From: Acidobacteriota bacterium
Lineage (GTDB): Bacteria > Acidobacteriota > Terriglobia > Acidiferrales > UBA7541
Length of the DNA: 64,000 nucleotides
NCBI GenBank assembly: GCA_021832085.1
Contig: JAKBLM010000016.1
Location: 1-64,000 of the forward strand
Reading direction: 5' to 3'
The position numbers were made by a program, and so were the translations under genes. Positions 1 through 8,691 of this stretch are shown here, piece after piece (within the stretch, counting starts at the first letter, position 1; every line of letters starts with the position of its first letter). The notes below the pieces were generated by a model, which was not told the origin of the DNA, ran no database searches, and was given only the letters and a program-made list of their open reading frames with translations.

Positions 1-123
1 TGGGAATCCCGCCAACCGCGCGGGATTGCCACTTTCCCACAGCCGCGGCGACGACCATTCCTCGGTAACATTCTTAATGTCTCGACGACGCACGCCTCGG
101 TAACATTTTCGAATGGCTTGACA
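1..123. mobile_element. Probable right end of an IS21-like insertion sequence (partial)
   Basis: No gene is visible here. Two copies of the 13-base word CCTCGGTAACATT lie at 60-72 and 95-107, and the stretch ends at 118-123 with TTGACA, which read from the other strand is TGTCAA. Bases 2-35 can form an imperfect hairpin around GGGAATCCCGC and GCGGGATTGCC. Multiple short terminal repeats and a terminus beginning TGT are typical of IS21-family ends. The transposase genes would lie left of the window, so the family assignment is inference. Confidence 0.4.
60..107 (+). repeat. Pair of 13-bp direct repeats
   Basis: CCTCGGTAACATT occurs at 60-72 and again at 95-107 in the same orientation, 35 bases apart start to start. 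It is read here as the multiple terminal repeats of the putative IS21-like end. The repeat itself is seen directly; its role is inferred. Confidence 0.7.
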
Positions 124-248
124 GGGGTTTCTCTCTGCCGCTGGTTTGACTTTCGGCCGGCGCAATCGCCGGCTTCCAACTCTTCCCTCCCCGGTTCGTG
201 TGCCGGGAACCCGCCGCAGTAGACTGAAGAACCGAAGGCGAACCGCCC

Positions 249-692
249 GTGGACATCACGCTACGCCCTTACCAGCCAGAAGACTTCCAGGCACTCTATC
301 TCATCGATCAAGCCTGTTACGAGCCGGGCATCGCCTATGGTCGCCGGGAACTCCGCGAATACCTCGGCCTGCCCGGCTCCCGTTGCTGGGTAGCCGCGCT
401 CGGCGAGGAAATCGTCGGGTTCCTCATCGCCTTCTGGGGCCGCTGGCGCGCCCACATCATCACGATCGACGTGGTGGAATCGGCTCGCCGGCACCACGTC
501 GGCTCGGCTTTGCTCGCCGAAGCCGAACGCGAAATGGCCGCCACGGGCGTGCGGGTGGTCGAGCTGGAAACGGCCACGAACAACGAGCCGGCCATCGCCT
601 TCTGGCAAAAGCACGGCTACCAGATCGTCGCCATCCACCCCCGCTACTACCTGAACCGCATCGACGCTTACGTGATGCTCAAGCGCCTTTAG
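249..692 (+). CDS. GNAT-family N-acetyltransferase, RimI-like
   Basis: This 147-residue protein is a single GNAT domain, expected to transfer an acetyl group from acetyl-CoA to an amine. The acetyl-CoA pyrophosphate loop is seen at about residues 80-88 (RRHHVGSAL), after a beta strand ending in ITIDVVE. The C-terminal part, with NNEPAIAFWQKHGY followed by a YYLNRIDAYVM segment, matches the layout of RimI, which acetylates the N-terminus of a ribosomal protein. The start is GTG at 249. It stands alone between the putative IS end and ftsK. The substrate is not shown by the sequence, so RimI is a likely but unproven role. Confidence 0.8.
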   Translation: MDITLRPYQPEDFQALYLIDQACYEPGIAYGRRELREYLGLPGSRCWVAALGEEIVGFLIAFWGRWRAHIITIDVVESARRHHVGSALLAEAEREMAATGVRVVELETATNNEPAIAFWQKHGYQIVAIHPRYYLNRIDAYVMLKRL

Positions 693-1123
693 AGCCCGTA
701 TGGGCACGCTACCGCCGTGCGCGAGCGCCGCAGCGCGAGCAACGGAGCCGGCGCAAGCCTCACACGGCTTACCCGTAGCGACGTAATCCCGCACCCTTCC
801 GGCGTCTTCCGAAGTGATCACCGACGACTGCGGGCAGTCCCTGCGGCTTTAGTAGCACAGCGAATCTCCGGCCCACCGTTTTCTGGCGGTCTCGCTGTGC
901 GCCTTGGTCCACCACCCCCTGTCATTGTCAATCCGCCATAGGCCCCCCGCGGCCCAAATTCGTGCTATTTCCTGTTTCGCACCGCCAACTCTTTTCCCTA
1001 CTAGCGGATTGCAGCAGGCAACGGTATGCTCGTTTTGCTCGTCCTTCATCTGTATGGCGCGCGACGGCGCCCGCGCGTGATGGGGTTGCTTGTCTTATGC
1101 CTTCCCTTGGCCAGGAGTGACTC
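693..1123. other. Intergenic stretch with one inverted repeat
   Basis: No convincing coding frame is seen between the acetyltransferase and ftsK. The only clear structure is the inverted repeat at 855-900. No obvious sigma-70 promoter for ftsK could be picked out. Confidence 0.6.
855..900. repeat. 9-bp inverted repeat
   Basis: GCACAGCGA at 855-863 is the exact reverse complement of TCGCTGTGC at 892-900, with a 28-base loop holding a smaller ACCG/CGGT pairing. No T-run follows on either strand, so a factor-independent terminator is unlikely. It could be a protein-binding site or an RNA hairpin; its function is unknown. Confidence 0.5.
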
Positions 1124-3499
1124 GTGCGCTTTCTGAATCCAACTGAAAACCGCCGCCTGAATGAGCTGGTGGGCTTCGTCGGGATGACGGTTGGCGTGTT
1201 GTTGCTGCTGAGCCTTGTCTCCTACCACGCCTCCGACATCTCGCTCGATGTGGCTGCGCCGACCGCTTTTGCTCACCCCACCAGGAACTGGATCGGCATG
1301 TCCGGGGCCTACATCGCCGATATGTTCTATCAGTTGCTGGGTTACGCCGCCCTGCTGGTGCCGATCTCGCTGTTTCTCTTCTCCTGGCGCTGGTTCCGTA
1401 GCCGTCAGGTGTCGTCGCCGATAGCCAAGGTTATCGGCTGTGTCTTGCTGGTGTTTTCGTTCGATGCCTTGGCCGGCTTGCTGAACATGCCGCGAATCGG
1501 CGGAGCGCTGGAGCCTGGCGGTTTCCTGGGAGCTTTGCTTTCCAAGGGCTTGGTCGTGCTGTTCAATCCGGTCGGGGCCGACGTGGTGGCGTTTGCCTCG
1601 CTGCTGGTGGCCCTGTTCCTGGCCACGAAATTTTCGATCAGCGGCACCGCTTCCTGGGTTGGCCGCTTCTGGCCGACCGAATGGTTCGCGCAACGCGTCG
1701 ATCGCGTTCGCGACTGGTTGCACGCGCGGCGCGAAGCGCGGCAAAAGCGCAAGCTCGAGAAGATCCGCGAGACAGGTCGCCGGCCCGTCCCGGTCCAGAT
1801 CGGGATCAAGGAATCGCCGAAGCAGGCGCGGCCGTTGCCTGAGCCCCAGGAGATCGACGAGAACCTTGAGCCTGTGATCACCATGCCCCCAGCGGCGCGC
1901 AACAGGCACGATGAGGGCAGCGATCCGCCGGTGGTCGCCTTCGAAGGGACTGAAACCGGCGCCGGCCGCCGTCGCGCGGGGCCGAAAATCGCGCAGGACC
2001 GCGCTGCCTTTCGCTTGCCATCGCCCGGCCTGCTTCGCATGGCCGAGCGTCCCGAGAAGTATGACGAAGACGATCTGAAGTCCTACGCGCGTGCCATCGA
2101 AAAGAAGTGCCTGGAGTTCGGCGTCGGCGGGCAGGTCACACAGATCAATCCCGGTCCCGTGGTCACCACGTTTGAATTCAAGCCGGAGGCCGGCGTCAAA
2201 TACAGCCGCGTCACCGCGCTTGCCGAGGATCTCTGTCTCGCCCTTCGCGCCGAATCGATCCTCATCGAGCGCATCCCGGGCAAATCCACCGTCGGCATCG
2301 AAGTCCCCAACGTCCACCGGCAGACGATTGCTTTGCGCGAAGTGATCGAATCGGCGGAATTCTCCGGTTCGGGCTCGAAGCTCACCATCGCCCTCGGCAA
2401 AAGCCTGATCGGCCGCATCTGCACCGCCGAGCTCACCCAGATGCCCCACCTGCTCATCGCAGGCGCCACCGGCACGGGCAAGAGCGTTTTCATCAATTCG
2501 ATGCTCATCTCGATGCTCTACAAGGCCACGCCCGAAGAGCTGAAGCTCGTCCTGGTCGATCCCAAGCGTCTGGAGCTCGGGCTCTACGAGGACATCCCGC
2601 ACCTCTTCACGCCCGTTGTCACCGATCCCAAGGTCGCTTCCAACGTGCTTCGCAATGCCACGCGCGAGATGGAAAACCGGCTGAAAATCCTGGCGCAGAA
2701 AGGCGTGCGCAACATCGACCAGTACAACCGCCTGCTTGCCAAGCGCAAGGAGCCGCTGGCTCCGGCCGAAGGCGAAAACGCGAACCAACCGCCCGAAGCG
2801 CCGCTGCCCTATATCGTGATCGTCATCGACGAATTGGCCGACTTGATGATGGTAGACACGAACAACGTCGAGGAATCGATCACCCGCCTGGCGCAGATGG
2901 CCCGCGCCGTCGGCATCCATCTGATCCTGGCCACGCAGCGCCCCTCGGTCGACGTTATTACCGGCCTCATCAAGGCCAACTTCCCTGCGCGGATTTCCTT
3001 CCGGGTCGCCACGAAAGTCGATTCGCGCACCATTCTCGATGCCAATGGCGCCGAGTCGCTGCTGGGCCGCGGCGACATGCTCTATCTCCCCGCCGGGTCC
3101 TCGCGGCTGGATCGCGTCCACGGCCCGCTCGTCAGCGAAGACGAAATCGTTGCCGTCTGCGACTTCTGGCGCTCCCAGGCCAAGGCCGCCTATCACAAAG
3201 AACTGCTCGATCCGCCCAAGGAAGATGAGGACGCCGAAGGTTCCGACGGCAGTGACGGCGAAGCCGGCGGCGACGTCGACGACGAGCTTTACGAAGAAGC
3301 CGTTCGCGTCGTCTGCGACATGGGCCGTGCCTCGACTTCGACCCTCCAGCGCCGCTTGCGCATCGGCTACGGCCGCGCCGCGCGCCTGATCGACATCATG
3401 GAGAAGGACGGCATCGTCGGCCCGGCCGACGGTCCTCGCCCGCGCGAAGTCCTCAAGAAACGCGACTGGGTCAAGGAGTGGGACGAAGCCGCCCACTGA
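1124..3499 (+). CDS. ftsK: DNA translocase FtsK
   Basis: This 791-residue septal DNA pump moves chromosomal DNA during cell division and activates dimer resolution at dif. The N-terminal 170 residues hold several hydrophobic membrane segments and are followed by a short charged linker to about residue 300. The motor carries Walker A GATGTGKS near residue 446 and Walker B in the hydrophobic IVIVIDELADLMM near residue 565. The C-terminal gamma winged helix, with LQRRLRIGYGRAARLID near residue 740, is the part that reads polar DNA motifs. The start is GTG at 1124. The length fits FtsK/SpoIIIE proteins with a short linker. A YprB-like nuclease gene follows on the same strand. Confidence 0.95.
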   Translation: MRFLNPTENRRLNELVGFVGMTVGVLLLLSLVSYHASDISLDVAAPTAFAHPTRNWIGMSGAYIADMFYQLLGYAALLVPISLFLFSWRWFRSRQVSSPIAKVIGCVLLVFSFDALAGLLNMPRIGGALEPGGFLGALLSKGLVVLFNPVGADVVAFASLLVALFLATKFSISGTASWVGRFWPTEWFAQRVDRVRDWLHARREARQKRKLEKIRETGRRPVPVQIGIKESPKQARPLPEPQEIDENLEPVITMPPAARNRHDEGSDPPVVAFEGTETGAGRRRAGPKIAQDRAAFRLPSPGLLRMAERPEKYDEDDLKSYARAIEKKCLEFGVGGQVTQINPGPVVTTFEFKPEAGVKYSRVTALAEDLCLALRAESILIERIPGKSTVGIEVPNVHRQTIALREVIESAEFSGSGSKLTIALGKSLIGRICTAELTQMPHLLIAGATGTGKSVFINSMLISMLYKATPEELKLVLVDPKRLELGLYEDIPHLFTPVVTDPKVASNVLRNATREMENRLKILAQKGVRNIDQYNRLLAKRKEPLAPAEGENANQPPEAPLPYIVIVIDELADLMMVDTNNVEESITRLAQMARAVGIHLILATQRPSVDVITGLIKANFPARISFRVATKVDSRTILDANGAESLLGRGDMLYLPAGSSRLDRVHGPLVSEDEIVAVCDFWRSQAKAAYHKELLDPPKEDEDAEGSDGSDGEAGGDVDDELYEEAVRVVCDMGRASTSTLQRRLRIGYGRAARLIDIMEKDGIVGPADGPRPREVLKKRDWVKEWDEAAH

Positions 3500-3634
3500 G
3501 CCCGGCCTTCCTCCGCTGACTCTGGCCACGGTTCGCCGCATGCCTCAGCGAGTTTTCCGCTCGATCGCTTGCCTGCTTCCGCGGAATCACGCATCATCAG
3601 TCCCGATGGAAACGACGGGAGCCGCGGATCGCCC

Positions 3635-4234
3635 ATGAAAATCGCCTACCTCGATATTGAAACCGACTACGTCGGCCCGTTCGCCGACAAGCGGCTCTTC
3701 CGCGACCACAAGAACCATCACATCACGATTCTCGGTCTGCGCCTGGTGGAAGCCGCGCCGGAGGGAATTTCACCCGAGGCGCTGCAGGAATCGAATGACC
3801 AGTTTTTCCAGTTCACTGGCGACCAGATCACCCGCGAGAATCTTCTTTTGACGCTCGGCGGCACCGGCCGAATCGTCACCTACAACGGCCGCTCGCTGCC
3901 CGACGACGTGAAGCGCTCGGTAGGCTTCGATTTCCCGGTAATTGCCGCGCAGTTGGGCATCGTGCTCGACCGCGAATTCGACCACATCGATCTGGTTCCC
4001 GAATGCTGGCGCCGCGGCCTTTACGGAGGCCTGAAAGAAGTGGAAAAGAGGCTGGGCCTCGCGCGGCAACTGCCCGGCAAGGACGGCCTCTGGGCCACGC
4101 AGTCCTGGCGGAAATACCAGGCCACTGGCGATAAGCGCCTGCTCGACGAAGTTCTCCTCTACAACCGGGAAGACGTCTACATGCTCCGCGCGGTGGAATT
4201 GAAGCTGCGGTCCATCCCTCCCGTCGGGCGGTGA
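3635..4234 (+). CDS. YprB-like RNase H-fold 3'-5' exonuclease
   Basis: The 199-residue protein has the ribonuclease H fold of the DnaQ/DEDD exonuclease superfamily and resembles the YprB domain. Exonuclease motif I is YLDIETDY at residues 5-12. A second conserved block is IVTYNGRSLPDD, and a third acidic motif is YNREDVYML near the C-terminus. ATG at 3635 was chosen because homology begins at once with MKIAYLDIE; an upstream in-frame start at 3569 would add 22 unconvincing residues. It follows ftsK by about 135 bases and may be co-transcribed. The substrate, DNA or RNA, cannot be told from the sequence. Confidence 0.75.
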   Translation: MKIAYLDIETDYVGPFADKRLFRDHKNHHITILGLRLVEAAPEGISPEALQESNDQFFQFTGDQITRENLLLTLGGTGRIVTYNGRSLPDDVKRSVGFDFPVIAAQLGIVLDREFDHIDLVPECWRRGLYGGLKEVEKRLGLARQLPGKDGLWATQSWRKYQATGDKRLLDEVLLYNREDVYMLRAVELKLRSIPPVGR

Positions 4235-4822
4235 GCCATATCCCCGCATCACCCGCGCCAAACCTGAGGACGCGCCTGCCGTTCAGGGATTGGTGTGGTC
4301 GCCCCGGAAAACTCCAAGAGCGAGCCCCTTCGCGATACCAGCTGGTCAGCCTGTTCTCGACAACCAAACGCATCCGGCTACCAGGTGTAGAGCACCCGTT
4401 GGCGCGGTACAGGCGGCATCAGGAGAGCGCGGAGGGACGGACAGGGTGTCAACGCGGATCGAGCAGCGAACAGCATATCTTCTTTTGTCTGCGTTCCTTG
4501 CGATTGCGAGGGTGTGTCACGCTATGGGGATGTTTGCGGACACGGCAGCGGACGAGCGCGGAGAAAAGAGGAGCGATGTGAGTCGAGGCTGGTCGCGGCA
4601 GGGACGGGGCCGTGGACCTGGCAAAACCGGGGTTATTCGCGGGCTCGGACGGCTTTCAGACAAGGGGCCGGGCGATTGGGATGCGCGTCAAGGGCCAGTT
4701 TGGCAACGCCAGACAATGCGATTGCCTCGCGCTGTTGGAAAATCCGTGCGCTGTCCGCTGACGGCTTACAGGAATCCATGGGAAATGCAAACTGCGGGAA
4801 TGCCAGTTGCCGCACAGACGCG
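4235..4822. other. Intergenic stretch, nothing recognised
   Basis: Several open frames exist here but none has recognisable protein features, a convincing ribosome-binding site or a conserved motif. No RNA gene, promoter or terminator could be identified. Confidence 0.6.
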
Positions 4823-5461
4823 TCAAGGGCTGGGTGAGGAGAAAGGCTTCTTTCTTTTCGACCACGGGAGCACGAAGCCACTCACGGCCGGCTGCTCGGC
4901 GTTCTCACGCACGGGCGTTTGCGCTGGGCGAGCTGACGGCGGGGTGCGAGTGCCGGCTGGCAGCGACGGGGCGGGAGCGGGAGCGGGTGCCGGCGCCGGC
5001 CAGGGTTCGTACCCGACCGCGTTCGGATCGTACGGTTCGGCTTCCGGCGCCCGCCCGGTGACGGCGTTGGTGCGCGGGAGACCTGCGAGGCTGAGAATGA
5101 AGGGCGCGGTCTTGGAGTGGCCGTTGTCTTCGTTGTGCCTTTGCTGTTTTTGGTCGATCTGGTGAGCGAGGCGGATGGCGGCCAGAACGACCGCTGCGGT
5201 TGGCGTCACCTGGCTGACGTGCTCGATGAGGCGATCGAGCGCGAAGCGGAGCGTGGCGCCTCGGGCTTCGAAGAGGCCGAGGGCGTGGGCGTGACGGTAG
5301 ACGGTGCGGTAGCTGCCGAGATGGTACGTTTCCGCGATTTCGCGCGGGGTCGTCCAGTCGAGGAATTCCTGCTCGATTTCGGCGCAATCGGGGTGACGAC
5401 AAATCTGGCATTGGGCGCGATGGCGCCGCAGCGTGGACACCGAATCGGTTTCTTGCCGCAT
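4823..5461 (-). CDS. Hypothetical Cys-cluster and helix-turn-helix-like protein
   Basis: This 212-residue protein is not matched to a named family. Residues 18-26 hold a compact Cys cluster, CQICRHPDC, likely to bind a metal. It is followed at about 38-64 by REIAETYHLGSYRTVYRHAH, which looks like a helix-turn-helix, so a DNA-binding role is possible. Residues 140-165 are a Pro-Ala linker (PAPAPAPAP), and the tail is basic. ATG at 5461 was chosen because GGGAG lies about 9 bases upstream; a TTG start at 5527 is less likely. It stands alone on the reverse strand. The zinc-binding regulator idea is inference only. Confidence 0.6.
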   Translation of the reverse strand: MRQETDSVSTLRRHRAQCQICRHPDCAEIEQEFLDWTTPREIAETYHLGSYRTVYRHAHALGLFEARGATLRFALDRLIEHVSQVTPTAAVVLAAIRLAHQIDQKQQRHNEDNGHSKTAPFILSLAGLPRTNAVTGRAPEAEPYDPNAVGYEPWPAPAPAPAPAPSLPAGTRTPPSARPAQTPVRENAEQPAVSGFVLPWSKRKKPFSSPSP

Positions 5462-5850
5462 GATAATTGGCTCCCACTGTTTTTCGAGGCTGTGGTCAGT
5501 TTCGGCGAAAGTAAGCGGGCGCCGCAACAGGGACGTCTACGTGGACTGTTGGAAAAGATTCCGGGGAGGCGGGGACACTCGGGGTCTCGGAGGCCACGCT
5601 GGCGGAGAAGGTGCCGGGCTAAAGCCCGGCTCTACACAGGATTGGCGCTCGCGCCGGAAACCAATGTCGCGTCCCGGAAATACCTGTCATATCCCCGGCG
5701 TGGCTTCGAGGGTTGAAACTCCTGATGGATCGGCGGCCTGGATGTCGGAGCTCTCGGCAGGCGGGACAGGTTCCGCTCTAACCCCCGAAGGTAAATGGTG
5801 CTTATTTCCGGTTCGCGACGCTGGCTTTTTTTCTGAAGCAGGGTGCTGCT
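5462..5850. other. Intergenic stretch with a REP-like hairpin
   Basis: No gene is seen. The stretch contains the perfect short hairpin at 5613-5630. The tRNA-Phe promoter begins immediately after it. Confidence 0.6.
5613..5630. repeat. REP-like palindrome
   Basis: GCCGGGCT at 5613-5620 and AGCCCGGC at 5623-5630 form a perfect 8-bp stem with an AA loop, followed by TCTACAC. Similar GGGCTAAAGCCC palindromes with this tail occur as dispersed intergenic repeats in other acidobacterial genomes. That comparison is from memory and was not searched. Confidence 0.5.
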
Positions 5851-5879
5851 TTGCCCGCCGGGCGCGTATGCTTTAAAAT
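5851..5879 (+). promoter_or_regulatory. Sigma-70-type promoter for tRNA-Phe
   Basis: TTGCCC at 5851-5856 (-35) and TAAAAT at 5874-5879 (-10) are separated by exactly 17 bases. Transcription would start near 5886, about 10 bases before the tRNA. The match is by eye. Confidence 0.55.
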
Positions 5880-5895
5880 CGCGGTTCGACCCCGT

Positions 5896-5970
5896 GCCGG
5901 GGTAGCTCACTGGTAGAGCGCAGCCCTGAAAAGGCTGGCGTAGGCGGTTCGATTCCGTCCCCCGGCACCA
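5896..5970 (+). tRNA. tRNA-Phe (anticodon GAA)
   Basis: A full cloverleaf can be drawn. The acceptor stem is GCCGGGG pairing with CCCCGGC, and the D arm is GCTC/GAGC. The anticodon stem is CAGCC/GGCTG around the loop CTGAAAA, which gives anticodon GAA (Phe). The T arm is GGCGG/CCGTC with loop TTCGATT. The 72-base body has discriminator A at 5967, and CCA is encoded at 5968-5970. It is a single tRNA, not part of a cluster. Confidence 0.95.
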
Positions 5971-6053
5971 TCCGATTTGATCGCCGGTATTCTCGAATCC
6001 GATCCGATTCAGCCAGCGCCAGATAGAAACTCTTGCGCCGATCTGCCGCGGTA

Positions 6054-8189
6054 TCAGCGGCCAATCGGCGGCAGGCCGTGCAGGAACGGCCCGAGCAAGT
6101 TGGAGAGCCGGTAGTTGTCTCGCCGGTCGGCCTGGATGTTCCAGAACATGACGCCGCCGAAATCCGGATAGCCGGCTCGGCGCCTCAGCTCGTATTTCAT
6201 GCCGGCGTAGGGCCTGCCTTCGATGAGGGAGCGCATGGAATTCCCAATCGCGCTGCTCGGCGACCGCCCGACCAGGAAGCCGATCACCACCTTTTGCGGC
6301 GGCAATGGCGGGAAGAAAGACTTTGGATTTCTGTCCACGGGGAAACCGTGGAGCAGCAACTCGCTCATCGCGACGTAGTAATCGGCCGTGCGGGGCATGT
6401 AGTAGTTGCCGTCGAGCCCCTCGAGCGGAGGCGTGTTGTAGTTTTGCACGTCGACGAACGAAAGAATTTTCCGCGTTCCGTAGATGACAGGAAGAAAGGA
6501 ACCGAACTGACCGCCATAGGTCTGCATGCCCGCCATCACCTGCGGGCCTTCCGGAACCACCGAGATCATGAACTTCGGGCCGAAGCGGCGGTGAAGTTGC
6601 CACATCGCGGCGATCAGGTTCGCCACCGACGGGGTGGTTGGCTTGCGGAAATTCGTGTCGCCGGGCTGCAGGATCAGCGAAGGCGTCTCAAAATCCAGAT
6701 CGACCCCGTTGAAGCCATACGTCTTCACGATCGCGGAAACGCTGCTGACGAAATCGCGGACGTCCTTCGCCGAGCTCAGCGTCACCACCTGGCCGCCACC
6801 GCCCAGCGAAACCAGCACCTTTTTGCCCCGGTGCTGCAGGTACCGGATATCGGACCGGAACTGCGCCTGGGTGTAGCCGGCCGGCGTGCGGAAACGCAGG
6901 CGGCTGGTCGAGCCCTTCACGGGCGGCGCGAAGGAAACGATGACGACGTCCCACTGGGGCGAGACGTCGCGGAGCGGAAACGTCTTGACGCGAGGATTGC
7001 CCACCCAATAGCCAATCAGCATGTGGCCGTTCGGTGCGTGCCGATCGGGCAGCGGCACGGCCTTGGGCGGGGCGCTGGCGCGGCCAAGCAGCGAGCATGG
7101 AAGCGCGGATTGCTTCAGCGCGCGGGTGTCGGGAAAGCTGTAGGCGTTCTGGAACGTTTCCGGATGGGCGTTTTCCGCAAACCATGGCAGTAGCGCGACG
7201 TTCTCGAGATGATAGGCCGTCCCATGCAGCTTCACGACAGTAGCGTTCGGCATCGTTCCGCCGTCGGTCGGTTCCCCAAAACGATAGAAGCTCCCTTCGC
7301 CGCGGCCGCCGCAGGCGCCATGCGCCAGCGAGGGGTCCTGCCACGCCGGGAAGCGGCTGGCGCGCAGCCCGCGCAGCGGGTCGTTCATCCACTCCGCGAT
7401 CTGCTCGGTGAGTGGCTGGATGTCGGAAAAGCGGGGCACGACGCCGGGTTCCAGATAGCTGCCGAGAACGTACGCCTGAGGGGCTTTCAGCGAGGCGTTC
7501 CGGAACACGCCGTGCGAACCCCACGAGCAGCACACGGTCGCGTCGTGCAGCGCGTAGAAATCGGCGTCTTTCGTCAGCGCGATGACGAGAGCGTGCGGGT
7601 CGATCTTCATTTTCGAAAGTTGGTTGAACAACTGCTTCTGCACGAAATCACGATCGACGATCGCCAGCGAATGCCCGGTTTGCTTCGAAGTGAGCACGTA
7701 GCCGTCGGCCAGCGGAATTTCGATGGACAGGACGGGAGTTACGCGCGGCGGGCCAAGCAGCGTGTGCCAGTCTTTCGCGACAGCATCCTTGTAGAATTCG
7801 GCGCGCTGCACCGCGTCGCCGTATTGGGTGTCGCCGGTGGCGAAAGCGAACTCCCGGAAGATCGGAGAATCGACCACTTGCGTGACCGCGGAACTGGCGC
7901 TGATGGCCAGTGGGTGTCCGGCCGCGTCCCGATACCCCTGGAAAACGAGCGATACAGGAACGAGCACTGTTGGAATCGTCGTCGTACCGCCCTGCTCCGG
8001 ACTCCTGCCGGCCACAACGTAGCGATACTGGCGGCCGGAGACGACGAAGGACCTGGTGAAAGTGGGCACCGCAGCTGCGGCAGGACTCTGAGGCTTCGCG
8101 CAGCCGAAGCTGAACGCCAGGCAAAGCCCCAGCAGCGGATAAACAGCTTTGAGAGGGAAACGCCCACAACTCCGTTTTCCGGCGATCAT
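6054..8189 (-). CDS. Lipoprotein with degenerate metallopeptidase-like domain fused to a GH18 domain
   Basis: The 711-residue exported protein starts with a signal segment and a lipobox-like Cys in FSFGCAK at about residue 30. Residues 40-385 form an unrecognised domain; the stretch LTEQIAEWMNDP and a later YHLENVALLPWF resemble a secreted acidobacterial family that has a HEIAEW motif, here without the His. From about residue 400 the sequence is a glycoside hydrolase family 18 barrel (HMLIGYWVGN, KKVLVSLGGGG). The catalytic motif is FNGVDLDFE near residue 505, so the catalytic Glu is present, but Asn replaces the first Asp of the usual DxxDxDxE. A VQNYN motif follows near residue 595. AAGGAG lies upstream of ATG 8189. 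A chitinase-like role is plausible but unproven. Confidence 0.75.
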   Translation of the reverse strand: MIAGKRSCGRFPLKAVYPLLGLCLAFSFGCAKPQSPAAAAVPTFTRSFVVSGRQYRYVVAGRSPEQGGTTTIPTVLVPVSLVFQGYRDAAGHPLAISASSAVTQVVDSPIFREFAFATGDTQYGDAVQRAEFYKDAVAKDWHTLLGPPRVTPVLSIEIPLADGYVLTSKQTGHSLAIVDRDFVQKQLFNQLSKMKIDPHALVIALTKDADFYALHDATVCCSWGSHGVFRNASLKAPQAYVLGSYLEPGVVPRFSDIQPLTEQIAEWMNDPLRGLRASRFPAWQDPSLAHGACGGRGEGSFYRFGEPTDGGTMPNATVVKLHGTAYHLENVALLPWFAENAHPETFQNAYSFPDTRALKQSALPCSLLGRASAPPKAVPLPDRHAPNGHMLIGYWVGNPRVKTFPLRDVSPQWDVVIVSFAPPVKGSTSRLRFRTPAGYTQAQFRSDIRYLQHRGKKVLVSLGGGGQVVTLSSAKDVRDFVSSVSAIVKTYGFNGVDLDFETPSLILQPGDTNFRKPTTPSVANLIAAMWQLHRRFGPKFMISVVPEGPQVMAGMQTYGGQFGSFLPVIYGTRKILSFVDVQNYNTPPLEGLDGNYYMPRTADYYVAMSELLLHGFPVDRNPKSFFPPLPPQKVVIGFLVGRSPSSAIGNSMRSLIEGRPYAGMKYELRRRAGYPDFGGVMFWNIQADRRDNYRLSNLLGPFLHGLPPIGR

Positions 8190-8691
8190 GCCTCACTCCT
8201 TCAAAACCGGACTGGACGCCGTCGTGCTCCAGTCCCTGCCAGCCGGGATTTCCGCCCGCTCTCGTCCGGCTGCAGTTCCTCAAGAATAGCGCGTCTTTTC
8301 AGAGCTTCGCGGTGACCTGCGGTTGCCGGCCGGAGCGGTCTGGCCTCGGCCAGCGCCCCTGATCCTTCTATCGCGGAGGCGCCAGCATACCATACCCGGC
8401 GGAAGGAGTTCGCGGGCGCATCTCGCGCCATCGAAGACTTTACCGGAGGGTCCAGTGTCGCGCCGTTTAGGATGTTACCCAGCCAAAACACGAGAAAGAT
8501 GCCACGAGGCCAAGAAAATACAGGGGACGCGAATATCTGCGAGCGATTCGCCGGCGTTACCAGGAGGCATTCCGAAGGACCAGGAGAGCGACCTTTAGTT
8601 CGGCTGCCGCGGGGCTCCGCAACGAACAGGCGCACTGCTTGCGTTTCTCGCCGGCGCGATTCAGTGGCGTTGTCGCGGTTTTGTGCTCGGC
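8190..8691. other. Intergenic stretch, possible promoter only
   Basis: No gene is seen. On the reverse strand, TGGTATGCT at 8392-8384 resembles an extended -10 element and could serve the GH18 gene with a leader of about 190 bases. No terminator hairpin for the upstream alkylsulfatase gene was found. Confidence 0.4.

Noticed and set aside
855..900. Inverted repeat as a terminator for the acetyltransferase gene
   Set aside because: It is not followed by a T-run on either strand and its loop is long.
1046..3541. An 831-codon open frame on the reverse strand opposite ftsK
   Set aside because: The forward frame is clearly FtsK; the opposite frame has no family motif and is a by-product of GC-rich codon usage.
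4290..5165. A forward open frame of 291 codons overlapping the Cys-cluster gene
   Set aside because: It has Gly/Ala/Arg-rich composition and no ribosome-binding site; the reverse-strand gene has a Shine-Dalgarno site and a Cys motif.
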